The notes under the pieces are model-generated. The model saw only the letters and a program-made list of their open reading frames with translations, was not told the DNA's origin and made no database searches. The position numbers and the translations under genes were made by a program. From Elusimicrobiota bacterium (GTDB taxonomy: Bacteria > Elusimicrobiota > Elusimicrobia > UBA1565 > UBA9628), in the NCBI GenBank assembly GCA_028869495.1, contig JAGWRY010000350.1, forward strand, positions 1 through 10,381: a stretch of 10,381 nucleotides of DNA, read 5' to 3'. This document shows positions 5,740-10,381 of the stretch, in pieces. Positions within the stretch are counted from its first letter, which is position 1. Every line of letters starts with the position of its first letter.

Positions 5740-7004
5740 GAGCGTCGGACCTGATCCGCGGCGCCTTCGTCGAGATCCGCGCGCACAAGGTGCGCTCGAC
5801 GCTGACCTGCGCGTCGCTGACGGTCGGCGTGGCCGCCGCGCTCTACACGCTGAGCCAGATCGGGAACATCCGGGAGCGCTCGCGCGACGCGATCGCCCTC
5901 GGCGGGCCCGGGCGGCTGGAGATCCAGCCTCAGTGGGGCTACCGGTCGAAGGGGCTCTCGAAAGGCCTCGTCGCCGACGACGCGGCCGCGATCCGCGCCG
6001 CCTTCCCCGGGCTCTACATGGTCTACCCGATCGCCCGGAAAGGCGTCGTATTCTCCGCCGGGAGCTTCCGCGACGAAGACCTCACCGTCGTCGGGACGAC
6101 CGACGAGTGGCGCCGCCGCGACTGGGTCTACCGCCTGCGCGGCCGCTTCCTGCGCCCCGAGGACGTGCGCGAGGCCGCGCGCGTCTGCGTGCTGGTCAAG
6201 GACGGCGGCTGGATCAAGAGGCCGTATTGGGCGAAGGACGACAAGCCGTCCCGCTACGACCGCTACATGGCGCGGCACGACCCGCTCGACAAGTGGATCG
6301 AGCTCGCCGGCCGCCCGTTCCTGGTCGTCGGCGTCCTGCAGGAGCCGCCGCACGACCGCGACCCGCGCTGGTTCACCGGAGGCTACGACGGCCGAGTCTA
6401 CGTGCCGATCACCGCCTTCCAGCAGTACTTCCCGCGCTCCAGCTGGCAGGGCCCGGGAGCGGTGGACGCCGTCATGGTCGACACCGGGAAGGCGTCCACG
6501 GCCGCGCGGTACGCGACGCTGATCTCGGCCCTGCTCTCCTACCGCCACCGCGGCGAGAACGACTTCAAGCTCATCGACTACCGGCAGATCATCTCGGGCG
6601 CGCTCGGCCGCATCCGGCGCTACATCGCGTCGATCGCCGTGATCGGGATCGTCGCGATGCTGGCCGGGGGCATCGGCATCCTGAACGTGACGCTGGCGAC
6701 CGTCTTCTCGCGCGTGCGCGAGATCGGCGTGCGGCGCGCGCTGGGGGCCACGCGCCTCGACGTCGTCGCCCAGTTCGTGACCGAGGCGCTGATCCTCGGA
6801 ACGATCTCGGGCGCCGCCGGCTCCGCGCTGGGCGCGGCCGGGGTGCTCCTGTTCTCGCCGTCCGAGCGGCAGACGGCCACCTTCTCCGTCGTCTATGCGC
6901 TGGAGGCCGTCGCGATCGCGATCCTCGTCTCGTTCGCCTTCTCGGTCGTCCCCGCCTGGCGCGCGTCGCGCCTGGACCCGATCGAGGCCCTGCGCTACGA
7001 GTAG
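5736..7004 (+). CDS. MacB-like ABC permease B, tandem paralogue of A
   Basis: A 422-residue inner-membrane permease with the same plan as its neighbour: helix 1 at about 21-40 after EIRAHKVRS, a periplasmic domain at about 41-290, helix 2 at about 298-322, the coupling segment SRVREIGVRRALGATRLDV (325-343), two more helices, and the C-terminal SRLDPIEALRYE. It also has the aromatic-rich periplasmic stretch (GGWIKRPYWAKDD near 157-169). The start is GTG at 5736, in a GTGA overlap with permease A's stop and preceded by GGGAAGAG; the frame is open further upstream, but only in the shadow of permease A. With one ATPase gene and two permease genes, the likely transporter is an ATPase dimer on a permease A/B heterodimer. 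This is inference; homodimers are possible. It ends in TAG, overlapping the convergent acetyltransferase by ten bases. Confidence 0.9.
   Translation: MRASDLIRGAFVEIRAHKVRSTLTCASLTVGVAAALYTLSQIGNIRERSRDAIALGGPGRLEIQPQWGYRSKGLSKGLVADDAAAIRAAFPGLYMVYPIARKGVVFSAGSFRDEDLTVVGTTDEWRRRDWVYRLRGRFLRPEDVREAARVCVLVKDGGWIKRPYWAKDDKPSRYDRYMARHDPLDKWIELAGRPFLVVGVLQEPPHDRDPRWFTGGYDGRVYVPITAFQQYFPRSSWQGPGAVDAVMVDTGKASTAARYATLISALLSYRHRGENDFKLIDYRQIISGALGRIRRYIASIAVIGIVAMLAGGIGILNVTLATVFSRVREIGVRRALGATRLDVVAQFVTEALILGTISGAAGSALGAAGVLLFSPSERQTATFSVVYALEAVAIAILVSFAFSVVPAWRASRLDPIEALRYE
6666..6749 (+). repeat. Permease repeat, copy 2
   Basis: The permease B partner of the 84-base repeat, also starting at residue 311. 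Six of the eight differences are third-base changes. The other two change a residue (Ala to Thr and Tyr to Phe). Strong constraint at the ATPase interface or local gene conversion could explain the similarity. Confidence 0.75.
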
Positions 7005-7525
7005 GCGAGCGGCTTGACCAGCTCGGCGAAGGCCAGCCCGCGGACCTTCGGCAGGCCGAAGCGCGGGTCGCCCTCCGGGAAAGGCTCGACGCGGCCGGTC
7101 GCGCGGTAGCCGCGCCGCTCGTAGAACGCGATCAGCTCCGCGCGCCGCGAGATCACCGTCATCCGCGTCCGCGCGCAGCCCCACTCCCGCGCGACCGCCT
7201 CGCAGCGGGCGAGCAGTTCCTTGCCGAGCCCGCCGCCCTGCCGCGCCGGGTCGATCGTCAGCATCCCGACGTAGCAGGAGCCGCCGTCCTCGCGCGCGAG
7301 GCGCGCGCAGGCCGCGAGCGCGCCGTCCGCGAAGCCCAGCTCGACGCGCGAGCCAGGCGCGCGGATCATCTCGAGGACCGCCTCCTCGTCCGTGCGCTGG
7401 CCGCCGAGGAGGTCGGCCTCCGTCGTCCAGCCGCGCTTGGAGCCCTCGCCGCGATAGGCGGAGTTCACGAGCCCGGCGACCGCCGCGGCGTCGGCGGGGA
7501 CGGCGGCGCGGAAGGAGAGGGCCAC
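6995..7525 (-). CDS. GNAT-family N-acetyltransferase
   Basis: A soluble 176-residue enzyme expected to transfer an acetyl group from acetyl-CoA to an amine; the acceptor is unknown. Residues about 87-118 hold the acetyl-CoA motif A: VGMLTIDPARQGGGLGKELL, with the Gly-rich pyrophosphate loop RQGGGLG. FYERRGY at 134-140 is the usual C-terminal GNAT motif. The N-terminal SAYRGEG and GWTTEADLLGGQRTDEE segments are characteristic of one uncharacterised GNAT subgroup. Two in-frame GTG codons could start it, at 7531 and 7525. I prefer 7525 because the -10-like TAACCT ends at 7532, directly against the first GTG and six bases before the second, matching the PilZ gene. The longer form would have two more residues. 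It is convergent with permease B (ten-base overlap) and divergent from peptide deformylase. Confidence 0.87.
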   Translation of the reverse strand: MALSFRAAVPADAAAVAGLVNSAYRGEGSKRGWTTEADLLGGQRTDEEAVLEMIRAPGSRVELGFADGALAACARLAREDGGSCYVGMLTIDPARQGGGLGKELLARCEAVAREWGCARTRMTVISRRAELIAFYERRGYRATGRVEPFPEGDPRFGLPKVRGLAFAELVKPLAYS

Positions 7526-7531
7526 GGCCAC

Positions 7532-7540
7532 AGGTTAGCA
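7532..7540 (-). promoter_or_regulatory. Extended -10 of the acetyltransferase gene
   Basis: Read on the minus strand, TGCTAACCT is an extended -10 (TG, one base, TANNNT) ending six bases before the GTG at 7525. No convincing -35 is seen at 16-18 bases. The element and the start codon match the PilZ gene start at 17 of 20 bases. Confidence 0.5.
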
Positions 7541-7554
7541 AAAGCCGCGTCCGG

Positions 7555-7584
7555 ATGACGCGCGCGCGCCCGATATGGCAGAAT
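7555..7584 (+). promoter_or_regulatory. Leaderless-type promoter of peptide deformylase
   Basis: ATGACG (7555-7560, 4 of 6 to TTGACA) and CAGAAT (7579-7584, 4 of 6 to TATAAT) are separated by 18 bases. TGG before the -10 forms an extended element (TGGCAGAAT) much like TGGTAAAAT before the channel gene. Six bases then lead to ATG 7591. The C in the first -10 position is the weak point. Confidence 0.45.
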
Positions 7585-7590
7585 CCCGCC

Positions 7591-8139
7591 ATGAGCGAGA
7601 AGGAGGCGGATCTCGTCGGCGTCGGCGTCCGGAAGGTCACCGTGCTCGGGCATCCGCTCCTGCGCAAGGTCCTGCGGCGCCTGAAGCCCGACGAGGTCCG
7701 GACCGCCGACGTCCAGCGCTTCGTGCGCGAGATGGCCGTCACGATGGACGAGTACGACGGCGTCGGCATCGCCGGCAACCAGGCCGGCGAGGACTTGTCG
7801 GTCTTCGTGATGGGACTGCCGAAGGGGACGAAGCGGCATCCGGACGGCATCGCGCTGACCGTCGTCTTCAACCCGCAGATCCGTCCGATCGGCGACGAGT
7901 GGGAGGAGGACTGGGAGGGCTGCCTGTCGGTCCCCGACCTGCGCGGGCGCGTGCGGCGGCACAAGAAGCTCGAGCTCTCGGGCCTCGGCCTCGACGGCCG
8001 GGCGTTCAAGCGCGTCTACGAAGGCTTCCCGGCCCGCGTCGTCCAGCACGAGACCGACCACCTGAACGGGCTCGTCTATCTGGACCGGATGGACGGCCTG
8101 AAGACCCTCTGCTACCTCGGCGAGATGGGACGCCGCTGA
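7591..8139 (+). CDS. def: Peptide deformylase
   Basis: A 182-residue cytoplasmic metallohydrolase that removes the formyl group from the N-terminal methionine of new proteins. The three diagnostic motifs are present in order: motif 1 GVGIAGNQ (57-64), motif 2 EGCLSVP (109-115, metal ligand C111) and motif 3 QHETDHLNG (152-160, ligands H153 and H157, catalytic E154). HPLLRKV (21-27) near the N-terminus is also typical. Motif 1 is usually GxGxAAxQ; here the second Ala is Gly (G62), a mild variation beside the catalytic Gln (Q64). The length is normal. An ATG at 7555 is in frame, but the segment it would add overlaps the promoter, so 7591 is chosen. The methionyl-tRNA formyltransferase gene often found beside def is not in this window. 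The promoter suggests a leaderless mRNA. Confidence 0.95.
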   Translation: MSEKEADLVGVGVRKVTVLGHPLLRKVLRRLKPDEVRTADVQRFVREMAVTMDEYDGVGIAGNQAGEDLSVFVMGLPKGTKRHPDGIALTVVFNPQIRPIGDEWEEDWEGCLSVPDLRGRVRRHKKLELSGLGLDGRAFKRVYEGFPARVVQHETDHLNGLVYLDRMDGLKTLCYLGEMGRR

Positions 8140-8157
8140 CGCGCAACACGCTCGTAA

Positions 8158-8174
8158 CTTCGCGAAGCTAACCT
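8158..8174 (+). promoter_or_regulatory. -10 box of the PilZ gene with adjoining palindrome
   Basis: TAACCT (8169-8174) ends six bases before ATG 8181, the same spacing as at the SseB/TPR, acetyltransferase and deformylase starts. Just upstream, CTTCGCGAAG (8158-8167) is a perfect 10-base palindrome that would lie in the -35/-10 spacer and could be an operator. No good -35 is visible. Only 41 bases separate this gene from the deformylase stop, so read-through is also possible. Confidence 0.45.
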
Positions 8175-8180
8175 GCGGGC

Positions 8181-8576
8181 ATGGCCGACATCGCCCGCCG
8201 CTCGCACTCCCGCGTCCACTGCGACCGGCCCGTCGAGGTCTTCCACGGCGCCGCGACGGGCGCCAAGCTCGCCGACGGCCGCCTGCTGAACATGAGCCTG
8301 TCGGGCGCCTATCTGAGCCTGGCCGCGGAGCTCAAGCGCACGACGCCGTACCGCCTGCGCGTCGACGCCGGGGACGGCCCCCTCGAGATGCCGTTCCGCG
8401 TCGTTCGCGAGGGAGCGCGCGGCAAGGACGGCCGCCGCGGCTACGGCGTCGTCTTCAACCTGACCGCCGAGCCCGAGCGGCGCCTTCGACGGCTGCTCGA
8501 CCAGCTGCGCCGCCGGCCGCCGGACGCCGGCGAGGACCGCCGCGAACGCACCCTGCGCGATTACTGGACGCTCTGA
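8181..8576 (+). CDS. Single-domain PilZ protein (likely c-di-GMP binding)
   Basis: A 131-residue soluble protein made almost entirely of one PilZ domain. Both nucleotide-binding signatures are present: RSHSR (7-11), fitting RxxxR, and NMSLSG (37-42), fitting [D/N]xSxxG. Later strands read LEMPFRVVREG and RRGYGVVFNL. The C-terminal tail from about residue 98 is highly basic (RLRRLLDQLRRRPP) and ends in RDYWTL. PilZ domains bind cyclic di-GMP and switch motility, polysaccharide export or transcription; which output applies here cannot be told. It stands alone after peptide deformylase and converges on the M48 protease gene. There is no clear Shine-Dalgarno and the start lies six bases after TAACCT, suggesting a leaderless message. 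Confidence 0.88.
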   Translation: MADIARRSHSRVHCDRPVEVFHGAATGAKLADGRLLNMSLSGAYLSLAAELKRTTPYRLRVDAGDGPLEMPFRVVREGARGKDGRRGYGVVFNLTAEPERRLRRLLDQLRRRPPDAGEDRRERTLRDYWTL

Positions 8577-8591
8577 GGATTTCCGCCGCGG

Positions 8592-8627
8592 CGTCCGTGC
8601 CGCGCGCGAAGCGTCGCGGCCCGGACG
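8592..8627. terminator. GC-rich hairpin between convergent genes, possible bidirectional terminator
   Basis: Arms 8592-8604 and 8615-8627 pair over 13 bases with a single mismatch (T8598 against C8621) around a ten-base loop. The structure fills most of the 51-base gap between the PilZ stop and the protease stop (TAA at 8630-8628). No run of U follows in either direction, so if it terminates transcription it is not a classical intrinsic terminator. It may instead protect 3' ends. Confidence 0.45.
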
Positions 8628-9518
8628 TTACAAGGAGCGCATCGCCGCGGCGAAGCGGCGCGCGCGCGCGGCGGAGCCGACGTCGCCGGGCGGCGGCTCG
8701 AGCCGGCCGAGCTCGGCCAGACGCGCCGCCGGGCTCGGGTGGGTCTTGAACAAGCCGCCGCGCGCCGGCTCGGACTCCAGACGCTTCAGGAAGCTCTTCA
8801 GCGCGTTCGGGTCGTAGCCGGCCGCGCGCGCGTATTCGGCCGCGAAGCGGTCGGCCTCGTACTCCTTGCTCCGGCTGTAGCCCTTGACGACCAGGTCGTC
8901 GACGACGTCGTCGACCGCGCCGCCGAAGGCCTCCGTCAGTCGCGAGACCTGCTCCGGGGCGTAGCTCTTGGCGGCCTCGCGGCCGAGGATCGCGAAGGCC
9001 TGGGTCAGCCGCGCGGCCTTGATCGTCTTGAGCCCGTGCTTCTTCGACACGTGCGCGACCTCGTGCGCGAGCACGCAGGCGAGCTCGTCCTCGCTGCGCA
9101 CGCGCTCGAGCAGCCCCTTCGTGACGAAGACGAAGCCGCCCGGGGCCGACATCGCGTTGACCTCTTCCGTGTCGAGGACCTGCACGTGCCAGCCGCCGTA
9201 GATCGCGGGGCGGTCCGACGCGCCCGCGACCGTCTGCAGGACCTCCTGCAGGTAGTCGTTGAGGTCCCGGTCGTCGAGGGGGCGGTAGCGGGCGAGGATC
9301 TGCGCGGCGACCGCGCGGCCGATGTAGTATTCCTCGCTCTCCGAGATGTCCTGCGAGCCGCGGCGCAGGGCGGTCTCGCTCTTGTTCAGGCTCTCGGCCT
9401 GGCTCTCGCTGATCAGCCCCTGCGACTGCGCGTAGCCGGTCGCGGTCCGCATCGCGGCGTCCATGCTCGCGCAGCCGGCCAGGGCGGCGGCGAGCAGGAC
9501 GGCGGCCGCGCGCCTCAC
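8628..9518 (-). CDS. M48-family zinc metalloprotease, lipoprotein (BepA/LoiP-like)
   Basis: A 296-residue envelope protease. The N-terminus is a lipoprotein signal: MRR, a hydrophobic core, then the lipobox LAGC with the acylated Cys at residue 16. The next residues are Ala and Ser, so the +2 aspartate rule for inner-membrane retention is not met and outer-membrane sorting is plausible. The zinc site is complete: HEVAH at 152-156 (H152, H156, catalytic E153) and the third ligand E219 in EYEAD (219-223). MSAPGGFVFV (123-132) before the active site and FKTHPSPAARLAEL (257-270) near the end are family-typical. Relatives act in outer-membrane protein quality control. There is no C-terminal TPR domain, unlike BepA, so it is closer to LoiP in size. 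GTG at 9518 overlaps the upstream gene's stop (GTGA), with GGAG seven bases before it. Confidence 0.92.
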   Translation of the reverse strand: MRRAAAVLLAAALAGCASMDAAMRTATGYAQSQGLISESQAESLNKSETALRRGSQDISESEEYYIGRAVAAQILARYRPLDDRDLNDYLQEVLQTVAGASDRPAIYGGWHVQVLDTEEVNAMSAPGGFVFVTKGLLERVRSEDELACVLAHEVAHVSKKHGLKTIKAARLTQAFAILGREAAKSYAPEQVSRLTEAFGGAVDDVVDDLVVKGYSRSKEYEADRFAAEYARAAGYDPNALKSFLKRLESEPARGGLFKTHPSPAARLAELGRLEPPPGDVGSAARARRFAAAMRSL

Positions 9519-9985
9519 CGGTCCTCTCCGCGGCCCGCCGCGAGGCCGCCCTCGCGCGCGAAGCGCAGGAGCTCCGCGTCCGAGACCGTGCGCCGCGCCA
9601 TCGCGTCGACGGCCCGGTAGTCCGCGTTCGGGTGCCCGGCCGCGTACGCGGACTCGACCTGCGCGTTGAAGCCTTTGCCGGCCAGCGTCAGCTCCTCGGC
9701 CGACGCCCCGCCGCCGACCGAGCCCGCCGAGTCGACGCGGACCCGCTTCGCCGTCACGGCGCTCTCGTGGATGTAGCCGCGCGCGGTCTTGTACCAGCCG
9801 TTCTCCGGGCCCTCGGCGTCGAACTTCTCGCCGAGCCGCGCGGTCGCGACGGCCGGCGCGTAGAACTGCGGGCGGCGGCGGATCCGGGTCTCGCGCACGA
9901 GGACCGTGATCGTCGCGGCGACGGCGGCCGACGCGCCCAGAGCGGCGGCCAGCAGGAGGAGGACGGCGGCCTTCGTCTTTCTCAT
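9515..9985 (-). CDS. Secreted SH3-like (SH3b) protein with conserved-looking tail
   Basis: A 156-residue exported protein. Residues 1-24 form a signal peptide (MRKTK, a Leu/Ala core, cleavage near AVAA). Residues about 26-78 look like a bacterial SH3 domain: ITVLVRETRIRRRP, a LGEKFDAEGPENGWYKT core, and the closing RGYIHESAV strand. A Gly/Ser linker (86-95) leads to a tail (about 96-147) with FNAQVESAYAAGHPNADY and RTVSDAELLRFAREGGL. I do not recognise this tail as a named domain, but its helical, polar make-up suggests a real functional segment. Such SH3 domains usually bind peptidoglycan or protein partners. The ATG at 9985 overlaps the cyclase stop (ATGA) and its stop overlaps the protease start (GTGA), so the three are translationally coupled. 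A role as partner of the M48 protease is inferred from context. Confidence 0.82.
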   Translation of the reverse strand: MRKTKAAVLLLLAAALGASAAVAATITVLVRETRIRRRPQFYAPAVATARLGEKFDAEGPENGWYKTARGYIHESAVTAKRVRVDSAGSVGGGASAEELTLAGKGFNAQVESAYAAGHPNADYRAVDAMARRTVSDAELLRFAREGGLAAGRGEDR

Positions 9986-10381
9986 TTCTCGGTCAGGGCC
10001 CGCGAGCCGTCCCAGTCCGGCGGCGGCGGAGAGACGAGCGCGCTCCGGCAGCGCTCGGCGTAGGCGGCGGCGGCGCGGTCGGCGCCGAAGTCGCCCTCGA
10101 CCGAGTGGAACGCGCGCTCGGCCTGCGCGAAGCGGCGCGCGCGGTAGAGAGCGACGGCCTCCTCGAAGCGCCGGGCCTTGCGCCGGAGCGCCTCGTCGGT
10201 CTCCCCCTTCAGGCCGAGCAGCTCGTAGACCCTGATCGGAAGATTTTTCCCTTTCACCTTCACGAAGTCAAGCTCGCGGACCTCGATCGCGTCCCCGGCC
10301 TGCTCGCGCGTCGACTCCGAGATCAGCAGGTAGGTCCCGTAGGCCTTGTTCGCCCCCTCGAGGCGCGACGCGAGGTTCACC
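9982..10381 (-). CDS. Class III adenylate/guanylate cyclase, C-terminal part only
   Basis: The gene enters from the right edge and its N-terminus is outside the window; 132 complete codons remain. The visible part opens with VNLASRLEG, the end of a class III cyclase catalytic domain, containing the Asn and Arg (N-x3-R) that contact the nucleotide and stabilise the transition state. The domain closes with VKVKGKNLPIRVYELLG. A helical TPR-like segment follows (ALYRARRFAQAERAFHSVEG), then a Pro-rich end (PPPPDWDGSRALTEK) resembling the C-termini of membrane cyclases with CHASE2 sensor domains. The CHASE2 link is recalled from family resemblance; the sensor itself cannot be seen. The metal-binding aspartates and substrate-specificity residues lie outside, so activity and cAMP versus cGMP cannot be judged. 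It is first of the visible overlapping trio. Confidence 0.88.
   Translation of the reverse strand, partial: VNLASRLEGANKAYGTYLLISESTREQAGDAIEVRELDFVKVKGKNLPIRVYELLGLKGETDEALRRKARRFEEAVALYRARRFAQAERAFHSVEGDFGADRAAAAYAERCRSALVSPPPPDWDGSRALTEK

Noticed and set aside
7526..7531. GTG 7531 as the acetyltransferase start
   Set aside because: It abuts the -10 box, so a transcript from that promoter would not include it. It remains possible only if another promoter is used.
7555..7590. In-frame ATG at 7555 as the deformylase start
   Set aside because: It would place the promoter elements inside the coding region and add residues not expected in the family; ATG 7591 fits the -10 spacing and normal length.
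5679..8009. 776-codon minus-strand open frame
   Set aside because: It crosses permease B, part of the acetyltransferase in another frame, and deformylase antisense. Composition is typical of antisense shadows in GC-rich DNA and no domain is recognisable.
8739..9620. Plus-strand open frame of 293 codons opposite the M48 gene
   Set aside because: Antisense shadow; the minus strand has a complete zinc site, lipobox and operon overlaps.
1..10381. Horizontal transfer, mobile elements, CRISPR, tRNA or rRNA genes
   Set aside because: Base composition and codon choice look uniform throughout, and I saw no transposase, integrase, terminal inverted repeats, spaced repeat array or cloverleaf-like sequence.

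Overview
The window is a very G+C-rich, densely coded stretch from a diderm (Gram-negative-type) bacterium. A TolC-type outer-membrane channel, a periplasmic adaptor, a MacB-like ABC transporter and a lipobox-bearing M48 protease all imply an outer membrane. The phylum cannot be read from the sequence. An uncultured lineage such as Elusimicrobiota would fit, but that is a weak guess. There are no rRNA or tRNA genes, CRISPR arrays, insertion sequences or phage genes, and no gene-free stretch longer than about 100 bases.

Layout. (1) 1-295, minus: N-terminal part of a membrane-anchored Ala/Pro-rich protein that runs off the left edge. (2) 392-1453, minus: an SseB-like domain followed by TPR repeats. 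(3) 1541-7004, plus: a tightly coupled five-gene export operon, in the order outer-membrane channel, adaptor, ABC ATPase, permease A, permease B. Its genes overlap or nearly touch, and the two permeases are tandem paralogues. (4) 6995-7525, minus: a GNAT acetyltransferase, tail-to-tail with permease B. (5) 7591-8139, plus: peptide deformylase, divergent from the acetyltransferase. (6) 8181-8576, plus: a single-domain PilZ protein, a likely c-di-GMP effector. (7) 8592-8627: a hairpin between convergent genes. (8) 8628-10381, minus: an overlapping trio read as class III nucleotide cyclase (C-terminal part only), then a secreted SH3-like protein, then an M48 lipoprotein metalloprotease.

How the genes work together. 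The export operon encodes a complete inner-to-outer membrane route. ATP hydrolysis on a separate MacB-type ATPase would drive a presumed heterodimer of the two permeases, joined through the adaptor to the channel. The adaptor appears to lack the alpha-helical hairpin that normally docks to TolC. The cyclase trio joins a cytoplasmic or membrane signalling enzyme to two envelope proteins, suggesting envelope monitoring or proteolysis. The PilZ protein adds a second nucleotide-messenger connection.

The most striking non-coding signal is that five genes, each first in its transcript, have a -10-like hexamer ending only 6-7 bases before the start codon. Four fit TANNNT exactly and one has C in place of the first T. 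This implies leaderless transcripts. One of these promoters has a near-consensus -35 at exactly 17 bp, and two share 17 of 20 bases. The leftmost gene instead has a conventional leader with a Shine-Dalgarno sequence.
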